The translations under genes and the position numbers were made by a program. From Hyphomicrobium sp. (lineage in GTDB: Bacteria; Pseudomonadota; Alphaproteobacteria; Rhizobiales; Hyphomicrobiaceae), in assembly GCF_019744875.1 (NCBI RefSeq), contig NZ_JAIETU010000013.1, positions 124,001 through 188,000 on the forward strand: a stretch of 64,000 nt of DNA. The letters run 5' to 3'. The notes beneath the pieces were generated by a model. It ran no database searches and was not told the DNA's origin. It saw only the letters and a list, made by a program, of their open reading frames with translations. Every line of letters starts with the position of its first letter. Positions within the stretch are counted from its first letter, which is position 1. Of this stretch, positions 18,788 through 28,101 are shown in pieces.

Positions 18788-20536
18788 TTGAAGACAGCAT
18801 TCAGAAGCACTGCGCTAGCCCTCATACTGTTTGCGCTCGGCGGTATTTCAGACGCTCATGCCGCATGCACATCTCCTCCCGGGCTGCCTGGGACTATCAC
18901 CTGGAATGGCGTTAACGCCGTCATTTGGTGCGATGGCACGAACTGGATTTCGATGGCGTCTGGTGGCGGTGGCATCACCGCGCTCACTGGCGACGTAACA
19001 GCGTCCGGCACCGGAAGCGTAACTGCAGCCATTGCGAATAGCTCAGTCACTTATGCCAAGATGCAAAACACATCGGCTGCCAGCGTGCTTCTAGGTCGAG
19101 GAGCAGGAGCAGGGGCGGGGAACGTCCAGGAACTCACACTCGGGTCCGGGCTGTCACTCTCGGGCACGACACTGAGCGCGACTGGTAGTGGAACAGTTTC
19201 CGGCACCACAAACTATGTCGCCAGATTCACCGGCGTGTCGGCTGTCGGCAATTCGCAGATTTTCGACAATGGCACCAACGTCGGCATCGGGACGACCACT
19301 CCAGGTAGTTACGGCAACCTCGAGGTCACAGGTAGTGGCTACAGGAGCATTGCGGTGCAATCGACCGTAGCTTCAGGTGCAATTGGCGTTCTTGCTGCGA
19401 ACGCTGCAACTGAAGTGCGCGTCGGTGCAGTGAGTAACCATCCGCTGTGGCTTATGACTAACAATACGAACCGCATCACGGTCGATGTTACCGGCAACGT
19501 CGGCATCCGGACGACAAGTCCGGACCGGCCGTTGGTAGTCAAGGCGTCAGGGGGGCTCGGCGGTGCAATAACCGTGTGGCCGACGACCGACAGCACCGAA
19601 GCATCTATTCGCTTTACAACGACGGCCGAAGGCGGCGGCAACACTTGGTATGCGGGGCAGGGCGTTTGGGGTGCCGGCGCAGGGAATTTCGCAATTGGAG
19701 AGATCGCCAACCGACTTACGATTCTAGCAGGCGGCAACGTCGGCATCGGGACGACCACCCCGGCCGACATGGTCCACGCGCAGAAAGATCAAAACGCAGC
19801 GACGCGCCTGCAGGTCAGCAACTCCGATTTAGGGGCATCAGCCTCTGCACAATTAACGGTAGCTAACGTAGGAGGGTCCGTAGAAGACACTCTTAGGATA
19901 ATGGCTATGGGGAGGGGCTTTGGCTCACTTGGTGGCTTCGTCCAGGATGGTGGAGTCGTGGTCGCTGGAAGCAACCTGACAGGAGGCTTGTCATTGATAG
20001 CAAGGGAGACTGCAGCGCCCATCCGTCTCTATGCCGGTGGCGAATCAAATGAAGTAATGAGGATCACAGCCGGAGGTAATGTCGGCATCGGGACGACCTT
20101 GCCCACATACAAGCTCCACGTCGTCGGCCAGGTTGCTGGCAACGCGGCTTACGTCAACACTTCGGACGGACGTTTAAAGAAAGATGTTGCCGACCTTGAC
20201 TATGGTCTTGAAACGGTGATGCGCCTTCGCCCCGTTTCCTTCCAGTGGAAGAGACAATCAGAACCGTGGAGTAAGGGCAGGAAGCTCGGTTTAATTGCCC
20301 AGGAGGTCGAGAAAATTGCGCCCGAGGTCGTCTCGACCGCGAGCGATGACATGCACACCAAGAGCATTGCCTATGGGGACCTGACGCCGGTACTCATCAA
20401 GGCTGTCCAAGAACTCAAAGCTGACAACGACCGCCTTCGCTCTGAGCTGAAAGCGGCCAACGACGATGATGGGTTGCAGAACGCTGCAATCGACGAGCTG
20501 CGCCGCGAGATCGACGCTTTAAGACCGGCCCGTTAA
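18788..20536 (+). CDS. Secreted repeat protein with C-terminal peptidase S74 chaperone domain
   Basis: 582-aa protein that starts with TTG. A signal peptide (about residues 1-25, ending DAHA) is followed by Gly/Thr/Ser-rich beta repeats in which NVGIGTT-type units recur at about 19281, 19493, 19736 and 20083. The C-terminal domain begins SDGRLKKDV (about residue 459) and ends in a coiled coil. That is the peptidase S74 intramolecular chaperone of phage tail spikes and fibres, which trimerises the stalk and then cuts itself off after the Ser-Asp start. With a signal peptide it is likely an exported surface fibre rather than a virion part. Confidence 0.82.
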   Translation: MKTAFRSTALALILFALGGISDAHAACTSPPGLPGTITWNGVNAVIWCDGTNWISMASGGGGITALTGDVTASGTGSVTAAIANSSVTYAKMQNTSAASVLLGRGAGAGAGNVQELTLGSGLSLSGTTLSATGSGTVSGTTNYVARFTGVSAVGNSQIFDNGTNVGIGTTTPGSYGNLEVTGSGYRSIAVQSTVASGAIGVLAANAATEVRVGAVSNHPLWLMTNNTNRITVDVTGNVGIRTTSPDRPLVVKASGGLGGAITVWPTTDSTEASIRFTTTAEGGGNTWYAGQGVWGAGAGNFAIGEIANRLTILAGGNVGIGTTTPADMVHAQKDQNAATRLQVSNSDLGASASAQLTVANVGGSVEDTLRIMAMGRGFGSLGGFVQDGGVVVAGSNLTGGLSLIARETAAPIRLYAGGESNEVMRITAGGNVGIGTTLPTYKLHVVGQVAGNAAYVNTSDGRLKKDVADLDYGLETVMRLRPVSFQWKRQSEPWSKGRKLGLIAQEVEKIAPEVVSTASDDMHTKSIAYGDLTPVLIKAVQELKADNDRLRSELKAANDDDGLQNAAIDELRREIDALRPAR

Positions 20537-20633
20537 CAGTGCGGCGGTAGCCGCTTCGAGTAGGTACCTGCCTCCGAAACCTTCGTAGCGGCCCAAAGTT
20601 AGCCCAGCCGTCATCCCTCTTGCTTGAGCCACT

Positions 20634-23327
20634 GTGCCAGGACTGTGCATGATCCACTGGCCTGCGCGGCTAGCGGTCCATAGAATATTCCTGCGAATAT
20701 CTGAAACGTCTGCGACAGGGATTACGACGCTCCTGATGCCACCAACAGCATCCCATGAATTACGCAGAAGCCGCTTGTCATGGCTGTTGCGAAGCTTGTT
20801 GGGGAGCCGGTTGCAAAGCATCCGTATTGCAGAGTCTGGTATCGATCTTTCGGGAAGCAGTCCGCGGCAGCTGCCATTTACCGAGATGAAAAGCCCCGTA
20901 CGTGCTGCCGGCCGCGGCTCGATCATCGTCGCACTCGCGAACAGTTCAGAGTTTCGCGCATCAGGCTTCCGGCAGGCGGACATTCCGCCATTCGTGCAAG
21001 CAGTGAATGAGGCGCGTCGAAGTTTCATCTCCGACCTGTTCGAGCAGGCGGAGCCAGAGCTGCGCGCGCTGATGCAGGCAAAGGAACGTCTGGACAAACC
21101 AAGGCGCTATCCGGCCGCGTGCCTGCTGAACCCGTTCGTCAAGCGCGCTGAGGCATTGTTCGAGCGGCTGCCGGTCGCCGAGCCGGCGGACCTGCTGACT
21201 GACGAACAGATTCCAATATTCAAGGCCGCTTCGTCAATGCGCCATCAGCCTGAACAGCTTCGCGACGCGGCAACTAACGCCTTCGTCGTAGCCGAACTAC
21301 AGGAGATGAAGGCATTCTTCGAAACGATTGAATCGCACCCTTTGACGCCCGAACAGCGTCTGGCCGTGGTGACGGATGAAGATGCGACCCTCGTTCTGGC
21401 GGGCGCAGGCTCCGGCAAGACAAGCGTGATTGTCGCAAAGGCCGCCTATCTGATCGAGCGCGGTATTCGCACTCCCGAAGAAATACTTCTCCTGGCCTTC
21501 GGGAAAGACGCCGCTGCGGAGATGGCCGCGAGGATCAGGCAGCGATGCGGCTCACCCGTCGAGGCAATGACCTTCCACGCGCTTGGCTACGAAATCATTC
21601 GACAGGTCGAAGGACAGGGGCCCGCCCTCGCTGCGCACGCAAGCGATGACGCACAGTTTTACGTATTGTTGCGCGAGATCCTGATGAGCGAGATCGCGAC
21701 GAAGGCTGGTCCTTGCGCAATCCTTCTTAACTGGTTTGCGGAGTTCTACAGGCCCTGGAAAACGGAATGGGATTTCACTTCGGCGCATGAATACGCACAC
21801 TATGTGCAAACGACCGAGCTGCGGACTCTTCAAGGAGAGCTTGTGCGCAGCTTCGAGGAGCTCGTGATTGCGAACTGGCTCTATCTCAACGGGATCGCTT
21901 ACGAATACGAGCCGGACTACGAGCACGCGATAGCGGGCAATGACCGCCGTGCCTACACGCCGGATTTCCGGCTAAGCGAAAGCGGCGTCTATATTGAGCA
22001 TTTCGGCGTTCGAAAAGCGCGCGGTCCAGGCGGTGAAGAGCGCCTGACCACAGCGCCGCATATCGATCGCGAGCGTTATCTCGAAGGTATGGCGTGGAAG
22101 CGCAAGGTCCACAAGGCGCACGGCACCATTCTGGTCGAGACCTACAGCTATGAGAATGTCGAGGGCCGGCTGCTCGAAGAGCTTGGGAACAAGCTCAAAC
22201 CATACGCGACACGTAGGCCGATCTCTCCCACCGCAGCCCTGGAAAAGCTCTCGCAACTGGGACAGGTCGATGCGTTCACGCAGACGCTCGGCATCTTCCT
22301 GCGGCACTTCAAGAGCGGCGGTTTGAGCGTCGAAAATTGCCGGGAGCGCATCGGGGATAACGCTGGCGCTCGACGAGGTGAGGCATTCCTCCAGATATTC
22401 CAGCTGGTCTTAGAGGCCTACGAGGAACGGTTAGGTGAACGTATTGATTTTGAAGACATGATCAACCGCGCCGCGACTCATGTGAAATCGGGCCGATACC
22501 AGAGTCCTTACAGACATTTTTTGGTCGATGAGTTCCAGGATATCTCAGACGGCCGGGCGGGTCTGCTTCTGGCCCTCAAGGCGCAGCATTCGGACGCGCG
22601 GCTTTTCGCAGTGGGGGATGACTGGCAGTCGATCTATCGCTTTGCAGGGTCCGATCTCACCCTCATGCGCAAATTCGGAGAAACCTTCGGAGGCAGTCTT
22701 TCTGGCTCGAAGGACGTTCACAGTGTCGTGGATCTGGGCCGGACATTCCGCAATGTGGACCGGATCGCTGATGCGGCGCGCCGCTTTGTACTAAGGAATC
22801 CATCGCAGCTTTCGAAACATGTCATCCCGGCTGCCCAGGCGGACGCGCCGGCAGTCAAGCTGGTGTTTTACACACGCAGCACCGAGGCCGATGCCTTGCG
22901 GGCAGCGTTAGACGAGATCCGCGTCCGTTCCAACGCAAGCGGCCGAGCCAGTGTTCTTCTTCTTGGGCGGTACCGCTTCGTCCAGCCGCAGAATCTGGCC
23001 GCGCTTGGCACGGCGTATCCCGACCTGGATATGCGCTTCCTCACGGTGCATCGCTCCAAAGGCCTTGAGGCCGATCACGTCATCATCCTGCGTGCTGCGC
23101 GCGGGCGAATGGGGTTTCCATCCGAAATAATCGACGACTCTCTTCTTGATCTGGTTTTACCGGAGCCAGAGGCGTTTGAGCATGCTGAAGAGCGTCGGCT
23201 CTTCTATGTGGCCTTAACGCGGGCCCGGCATTCGGTAACAATATTGGTCGACCGGGACGCTCCGTCGGTCTTCGCAACAGAGATTTTGGAGGACAAGACG
23301 TATGGCGCCATCCGGCTCGCCGAGTAA
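20634..23327 (+). CDS. Helicase IV (UvrD-like) with inserted PD-(D/E)XK-like nuclease domain
   Basis: 897-aa superfamily 1 helicase closest to HelD. Motifs in order: Walker A AGAGSGKTS (about 255-263), motif II VDEFQDIS (about 630), GDDWQSIYRFAGSD, VHRSKGLEADH (about 804) and RLFYVALTRAR (about 853). Between the first ATPase blocks lies an insert (about 405-490) with ANWLYLNGIAYEYE, YTPDFRL, VYIEHFG and ILVETYS, matching PD-(D/E)XK nuclease motifs. The likely start is GTG 20634 or ATG 20649; the first 90 residues are poorly conserved. It would unwind and cut DNA, in repair or defence. A DnaA-like gene follows. Confidence 0.85.
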   Translation: MPGLCMIHWPARLAVHRIFLRISETSATGITTLLMPPTASHELRRSRLSWLLRSLLGSRLQSIRIAESGIDLSGSSPRQLPFTEMKSPVRAAGRGSIIVALANSSEFRASGFRQADIPPFVQAVNEARRSFISDLFEQAEPELRALMQAKERLDKPRRYPAACLLNPFVKRAEALFERLPVAEPADLLTDEQIPIFKAASSMRHQPEQLRDAATNAFVVAELQEMKAFFETIESHPLTPEQRLAVVTDEDATLVLAGAGSGKTSVIVAKAAYLIERGIRTPEEILLLAFGKDAAAEMAARIRQRCGSPVEAMTFHALGYEIIRQVEGQGPALAAHASDDAQFYVLLREILMSEIATKAGPCAILLNWFAEFYRPWKTEWDFTSAHEYAHYVQTTELRTLQGELVRSFEELVIANWLYLNGIAYEYEPDYEHAIAGNDRRAYTPDFRLSESGVYIEHFGVRKARGPGGEERLTTAPHIDRERYLEGMAWKRKVHKAHGTILVETYSYENVEGRLLEELGNKLKPYATRRPISPTAALEKLSQLGQVDAFTQTLGIFLRHFKSGGLSVENCRERIGDNAGARRGEAFLQIFQLVLEAYEERLGERIDFEDMINRAATHVKSGRYQSPYRHFLVDEFQDISDGRAGLLLALKAQHSDARLFAVGDDWQSIYRFAGSDLTLMRKFGETFGGSLSGSKDVHSVVDLGRTFRNVDRIADAARRFVLRNPSQLSKHVIPAAQADAPAVKLVFYTRSTEADALRAALDEIRVRSNASGRASVLLLGRYRFVQPQNLAALGTAYPDLDMRFLTVHRSKGLEADHVIILRAARGRMGFPSEIIDDSLLDLVLPEPEAFEHAEERRLFYVALTRARHSVTILVDRDAPSVFATEILEDKTYGAIRLAE

Positions 23328-23468
23328 TGAGAACGTCCGGTGGCGACCCAGGTAGAAGGCTTTCACTCTCGAAGGGATCGGGCGCAGCGAGACCAGTTAT
23401 GCAATTGCGCAAATGTAGGTTTGCAATGACAAGTGAATAGCCGCCTCTTTCCGAAGAAGGAACGCTGC

Positions 23469-23798
23469 ATGAGCGAGGACGACGCGATCCAGAATGCAAT
23501 CGATGTGGTTTCGGCATTCTTCGACGTGTCGATCGCGGACATGGCATCAGAACGGCGGTCGCGGAGCGTTCACCGCGCACGTTGTTTCGGGATCTATCTA
23601 GCGCACATGGCAGGAGCGGACGCACAGGAGATCGGCCGGCGGTTTGGCAGAGACCAGAACATGGTTCTGGCCATCTGCCGGGCAATCAGGAACGAGGTGT
23701 CCCGCGATCAGGAACAAGCGAGGCAACTGAGTGTCCTCATAGATGCCTGCGCTTCAGCCTCCGAAAGCCGCAACTGGCTCAATCGACCAACGACCTGA
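23469..23798 (+). CDS. Free-standing DnaA domain IV-like DNA-binding protein
   Basis: 109 aa from ATG 23469, preceded by AAGGA. Almost the whole protein resembles the DnaA C-terminal domain that binds DnaA boxes: VSAFFDVSIADMASERRSR, then AEIGRRFGRD-type helix-turn-helix with NMVLAICRAI. No AAA+ ATPase is present. It may compete for DnaA boxes or regulate the neighbours. Its end overlaps the convergent FtsH-like gene by 20 bp. Confidence 0.8.
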   Translation: MSEDDAIQNAIDVVSAFFDVSIADMASERRSRSVHRARCFGIYLAHMAGADAQEIGRRFGRDQNMVLAICRAIRNEVSRDQEQARQLSVLIDACASASESRNWLNRPTT

Positions 23799-25149
23799 TA
23801 GGCCTCCCACTCCCGACAAGCGAGCGTATTTCGGCCTCTGCGAGGCACCGACGCTCGATCAGGGCATCAGTGACAGCGATGACAGCAGTAGCGTCATTCG
23901 TAATGAGAGCTCGCGCTTCTGCGTAAGCTGCCGATAGGATGACATCGACTTCCTTCGCCATGGCACCGCGATAGGGGAGCGCGGGACGTTCCATAACCGA
24001 GGTTCCGTACCAGACGATGGAAGAGGTTTCGCCAAGACCCAGGTTTGCGATCGCATCGATAGCCGCACGCGTAGCTGCTGCCAGATCTGAAGAGGGGCCT
24101 CCGCCGGCACCGCCGCTGATCGAGCCGAGCAGAACTTCTTCCGCAGCGCGTCCGGCCAGCAGGACCGTCAGCGTCTTTGTAAAGCTGTCACGGGTTATGA
24201 GCTGATGGCCTGAACCGATAAAGGTGCGTCCCGATCCGCCCCCACGATCAATTATTGAAACATGCATGCCGTCGGCCTTCTCCAGCCGAACGGCGGCGAC
24301 TGCGTGTCCTGCCTCATGGATGGCGACACGCCTGTCTTCGTCGAAGTCACGCTTCCTCGGCTCAAGGACTGCATAGAAATCTTCAATATTGAGCGTTCGT
24401 TTGAGGATACGGGCGTGCCTGCGCGCGTCGCGCACCAGCTTGCCAAGATCGGCGCCGGTCATCCCGAAGCAGCTCACCGAAAAAAGCGAGAGATCGCCCA
24501 GGCGATCTACCTCTGCTTGTTCGAGGTGAAAACGCAAGATTTGCGGAATGTCGCCTGAGCCCGGCATCGGCACATAGATCAGTCGGTCGAGCCTGCCGGC
24601 GCGCAGCAACGCAGGATCGAGGCGGGACGGGTCATTGCAGATGCCGATGACAGCCACACCCTGTCGGGCGATAGCGCCACTTAGGCGCTCCAGCAGAGCA
24701 TTGACGACGGGTATCCACCAATCCTGCCGATCGTCGCCGGGACGGCGCGTGGGGATGCTGTCGAGTTCGTCGATTGCGAGAATGCACGGGGCGTGCGATT
24801 CCGCGGCCCTGAAATCCAACTCCATCGCACCCAGGACGTCGCCAAGGTGACCTTCGCGGTGTCGTTGCCACCGCGCGTAGGATGCCGCGATCAACGGAAC
24901 ATCGCAGCTTGCGGCGAGGGCTTTGGCGAACGTCGACTTGCCCGTGCCGGGAGGCCCGTGGACGACAACTCCGGGATCAACATCCTCCCACCGTATTCTG
25001 TTTTCACGAAACGCTAACAGATCCTGCGCGAATGCCTCGCCCCAGGTCCGCAATTCGGACATGCCGGCCAGATCACAAAGCTTGGGGGACTCGGGTCTTA
25101 GAAGAGGGGAGCAGCCGATCAGGGGCGGCCGCGGTCGTTTGTCTGCCAT
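23779..25149 (-). CDS. Soluble FtsH-like AAA+ zinc metalloprotease
   Basis: 456-aa protein. Walker A is GPPGTGKST (65-73), Walker B is ILAIDELDSIP (123-133), arginine fingers lie in ALLRAGRLDR, and the protease site is HEAGH (278-282) with a likely third zinc ligand in the SSDLAAAT segment. Order and spacing are those of FtsH, but FtsH is about 640 aa and membrane-anchored; here no membrane helix is present and the N terminus is short. It would unfold and degrade cytoplasmic proteins. Targets are unknown; the divergent nuclease-like gene and the DnaA-like neighbour are its only context. Confidence 0.85.
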   Translation of the reverse strand: MADKRPRPPLIGCSPLLRPESPKLCDLAGMSELRTWGEAFAQDLLAFRENRIRWEDVDPGVVVHGPPGTGKSTFAKALAASCDVPLIAASYARWQRHREGHLGDVLGAMELDFRAAESHAPCILAIDELDSIPTRRPGDDRQDWWIPVVNALLERLSGAIARQGVAVIGICNDPSRLDPALLRAGRLDRLIYVPMPGSGDIPQILRFHLEQAEVDRLGDLSLFSVSCFGMTGADLGKLVRDARRHARILKRTLNIEDFYAVLEPRKRDFDEDRRVAIHEAGHAVAAVRLEKADGMHVSIIDRGGGSGRTFIGSGHQLITRDSFTKTLTVLLAGRAAEEVLLGSISGGAGGGPSSDLAAATRAAIDAIANLGLGETSSIVWYGTSVMERPALPYRGAMAKEVDVILSAAYAEARALITNDATAVIAVTDALIERRCLAEAEIRSLVGSGRPIRSLVD

Positions 25150-25434
25150 GAAGCTTCCTCCAGCGTTAAAGCAAGCGCTCTTGCCTGCATCAGGAAGCTT
25201 CGTGAAAAACGAGGAACGCTTGATGTATTTGCGGTCGAAGGCAAAATTTTGACGACAGAATCAGCTGCGAGAAATCACTCTGTTCCGAACATGCGCGAAC
25301 GTGGGCAAACCTGCAGTCTAACCCGCCAAGCCTCAACTGATGAATGTGGACTATTTGAAAGCGAGACTTCCCTGATTATCGCGGACACGCTCTGATCGAC
25401 CTAGATTATTTTTGATGTGATTCCCGAGGCGACC
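25150..25434. other. Divergent promoter region of the FtsH-like and nuclease-like genes
   Basis: 285 bp between divergent genes, with an AT-rich tract around 25385-25420 (TTGATTATCGCGG... TAGATTATTTTTG region). No gene and no clear operator recognised. Confidence 0.35.
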
Positions 25435-26067
25435 ATGTTTGATGATCTGATTACATATCACGCGCCACCGCCCAACCGCGTCATCGCCTGTGAAGCCGAC
25501 GTTGAGCATCACCTGTCAGAAGCCGCGGTGATGCTCGCGTTCGCCATGCACCTGCTGCGCACAGTGCCAGATCTGATGCATGTTGAGATTCACCCAGACG
25601 GCGAGCACGGCAAACGCTTTGATTTTCAAGGCTGGCTGCAGACCCACGATTTCACGATGACGAGTTCATTGGGCTCGACCAGCTACGGCGGCATGTATTC
25701 GGACAGGTCTGGGCGCACGTTGACGTTGAGCCTGATCCCGGGACGAGGCGACGTCGTTGCCGACGTAAATGGGCAGAGCTTCGTTGCAGAGTGCAAGGGG
25801 GGCGTGATCAATACCAAGCACTCCGGCCAGACCTCCCGACTACGCAAAGGCCTGTGCGAGACGGTGGGTCTATCGCTCGCCACACCCATAGTAGTTGGCA
25901 GGCGTCAGTTCGTTGTCGTTCCGAAAACGCGGACGACAGAGGTCCTCGCTCTTAAAATGGCTCATCGCGCCCAGCAGGCTGGAATCTCGATTGCGTTGGT
26001 CGACGGTCGCGGAAATATTTTTGACATCCGGCCGGATGACGCGCCCGAAATGAACGAAACGCCATGA
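25435..26067 (+). CDS. PD-(D/E)XK-like nuclease fold protein
   Basis: 210 aa from ATG 25435 (a GTG at 25417 would add six residues). The middle reads RGDVVADVNGQSFVAECKGG, which matches the catalytic D-...-E-x-K signature of restriction-type nucleases. The N-terminal helical part (VEHHLSEAAVMLAFAMHLL) may be a small regulatory segment. It is followed 50 bp later by a DUF2971 gene, and the pair may be a small two-gene defence unit. Specific activity unknown. Confidence 0.65.
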   Translation: MFDDLITYHAPPPNRVIACEADVEHHLSEAAVMLAFAMHLLRTVPDLMHVEIHPDGEHGKRFDFQGWLQTHDFTMTSSLGSTSYGGMYSDRSGRTLTLSLIPGRGDVVADVNGQSFVAECKGGVINTKHSGQTSRLRKGLCETVGLSLATPIVVGRRQFVVVPKTRTTEVLALKMAHRAQQAGISIALVDGRGNIFDIRPDDAPEMNETP

Positions 26068-26113
26068 GCATGGCCCTTGCGCGGGCACAAGGTTTGGGAT
26101 CGGGAAGGGGAAC

Positions 26114-26755
26114 GTGATGGGGGCAGTCAGGCTGATGCGGTACACCAATCTCGCATCGACAATTCACATCCTGCGGAATAATTGCCTGACACTACTAAGT
26201 CCCAAGACCTGGAATGACCAAAACGATTCTGCTTACATCGCTGAGTACAAGAGGCGGAAGAAGGTTAAAAGCGTCCTCGCGCTTTGCTTCACGGAGTCGA
26301 TCGAGACCTATCACCACTGGAGCAATTTTGCGCCAGGATGCGACGGTGTCTGCATCGAATTTGACAAGCAAGGGCTGGTTGATGCGGTCCGCGACGAGCC
26401 AGACGTCGATGCCCAGCAAGTGCAGTACAAAACGATCAAAGATGTCCAGCGCAACCCGCCGGGAGATGAGGAGCTGCCTTTTCTCAAGCGTTTGCCTTAC
26501 GAGCCGGAGAAAGAGTTCCGCATAATCTTCAAGAGCACCAAGGTAAATACAGAGGCGAAACGTCTTCCAATATTGCTAACGGCAATCAAGCACATCACAT
26601 TGAGCCCATGGATGCCTGAGGCGCTTGAGGCGTCAGTAACTGCGACCCTTAAAAGCATCCCGGAATGCGACGCCATCCCGATGCACCGTTCAACGCTGCT
26701 TAACAATGAGGATTGGAGGAAAGCAGTGGAGCCGGACCTCCTTTCGACGGTGTAG
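26114..26755 (+). CDS. DUF2971 protein
   Basis: About 213 aa; GTG 26114, ATG 26117 and ATG 26135 are candidate starts behind a GAAGGGG ribosome site. The family pattern is clear: an N-terminal RYTNLASTIHILRNNCLTLL, then SPKTWNDQND (the usual FNDP position) and LCFTESIETYHHWSNFAPGCDG. DUF2971 proteins are frequent in defence islands, but their activity is not known. Probably cotranscribed with the nuclease-like gene. Confidence 0.72.
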   Translation: MMGAVRLMRYTNLASTIHILRNNCLTLLSPKTWNDQNDSAYIAEYKRRKKVKSVLALCFTESIETYHHWSNFAPGCDGVCIEFDKQGLVDAVRDEPDVDAQQVQYKTIKDVQRNPPGDEELPFLKRLPYEPEKEFRIIFKSTKVNTEAKRLPILLTAIKHITLSPWMPEALEASVTATLKSIPECDAIPMHRSTLLNNEDWRKAVEPDLLSTV

Positions 26756-26865
26756 TCGCTCTCGCGTCCGCTAGCCAACGATGCAGCTCGTATTGCGACA
26801 GCAGGTTGCTAAACGCTGCTGCGCGATTAAAAGAGGCCTTTCGGAGCCTCGCTGAACGCCACCTG

Positions 26866-27765
26866 CTAAGCGCCTAGCTGCGATCGCTTTAAGTAAGCTA
26901 CCGCTTCCGACGCCTTCGCAGCGGCGGTGAAGATAGCGCGGTTGTCGTCCTTCATCAGCTTGAGCCATTGCGCGAGGTACTGCGCATGATCGGCGCGTAT
27001 GTCCTGCGTGATCCCAAGCTCGCTGCACAGGAAGGCGGAAGAGATCTCAGCGATCAGTTCTTCAGCTGCGTATGCAGCATCGCCAAATCGCTTACCCAAT
27101 TGTCGGCCCAGCCGTTTGGGGGCGGCCGTCCAGTGGGTTAGCTCATGAACAATGGTGGCATAGTAACCTTCGGTGCGCGTCATCGTTTCGGTGCCGCTGA
27201 ACAGGTTCTCATCTGGCATCTGGATGTGATCGGTGGAAGGCCGATAGAAGGCGCGGTCGCCGCCATGCTCGATGCGGGCACCCGTTGCAGTGATGAAGCG
27301 ATCAACGGCATCAAGTCGTTCGATTGGGCCAAGCGGAGCCGGGGCATCCGGCAACGCATAGCCGTCAACCTGGCTGGCATTAAACACGTATGACGCACGA
27401 GCCACGCGGCGCTTGCCGTCATCCTCAGCAACATCAGGTCTAGGCTCGGCTTCGTACTCCTTATAGAAGACGACGAGAGACGACTTCTCGCCCTTGCGCA
27501 CCTGAGCACCAAGCTCGGACCATTGCCGGTAGGTCGCCCAGACCGGGGTGGAGTAGCCTTGCACTTCGGCAGCTATCCAGAGGCTTACAATGTTGATGCC
27601 GTTATAGGCTTTACCGGTGAAGGCATTGTTCGGCGAAAACAAAGGAGCCGATGACCGTCTCCAGGGCATGGATGGCTTGCCGGGATCGGCCTCGATAGCG
27701 GCTATGAGCTTATTGGTGATTTCCGAGTGGATGTCCTGGCGCGGCGCGCGTGATGGATCTGACAT
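26866..27765 (-). CDS. ArdC-type anti-restriction protein
   Basis: 299 aa from ATG 27765, with AAGGAGG just upstream. The N-terminal domain (about residues 10-125) is the ArdC ssDNA-binding domain (PWRRSSAPLFSPNN, then YNGINIVSLWI and VRKGEKSSLVVFY). The C-terminal domain holds a zinc-peptidase motif HELTHWT and ends with AYAAEELIAEISSAFL. ArdC is carried by mobile elements and protects incoming ssDNA from restriction. Its presence supports the view that the island is mobile. Confidence 0.88.
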   Translation of the reverse strand: MSDPSRAPRQDIHSEITNKLIAAIEADPGKPSMPWRRSSAPLFSPNNAFTGKAYNGINIVSLWIAAEVQGYSTPVWATYRQWSELGAQVRKGEKSSLVVFYKEYEAEPRPDVAEDDGKRRVARASYVFNASQVDGYALPDAPAPLGPIERLDAVDRFITATGARIEHGGDRAFYRPSTDHIQMPDENLFSGTETMTRTEGYYATIVHELTHWTAAPKRLGRQLGKRFGDAAYAAEELIAEISSAFLCSELGITQDIRADHAQYLAQWLKLMKDDNRAIFTAAAKASEAVAYLKRSQLGA

Positions 27766-28101
27766 GTTTGCCTCCTTCGTCTCTGACGACCCGCGTGATT
27801 GCGGGCTTGATGCCGGACAAAAGCGGAGGCGAATGAGCAGGCGCGGAACCGAGCCACAGGCGAGGCGGCCGGCGGAGCCGAAAGCCGAGGGCGAAGCCCT
27901 TGCAGCGTTTGCGCGCCACCGCAAAGTCGGCGTCATGGGAGCCCGTTACGTGGACCGTCCTGAGCAGAAGGCCGACTGATCCATTACCCTTGATCCCGCG
28001 CTATCCATCCGCAGGATCGACAATGGACAAGCCTGTTCATCGAGCAGTCGCGTTTTGGCCATACTCTTTTGACAATTTTTGTGTCGAAAGGTTACTGCAC
28101 G
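27766..28101. other. Divergent intergenic stretch between ardC-like and merR-like genes
   Basis: 336 bp. The first 230 bp are GC-rich, the last 60 bp near 28060 AT-rich and probably hold the promoter of the MerR-like gene. I see no supported gene here. Confidence 0.35.

Noticed and set aside
19277..20110. Direct repeats of a GTCGGCATCGGGACGACC type as a CRISPR or DNA repeat array
   Set aside because: They are in one reading frame, spaced irregularly, and encode recurring NVGIGTT units of the secreted fibre.
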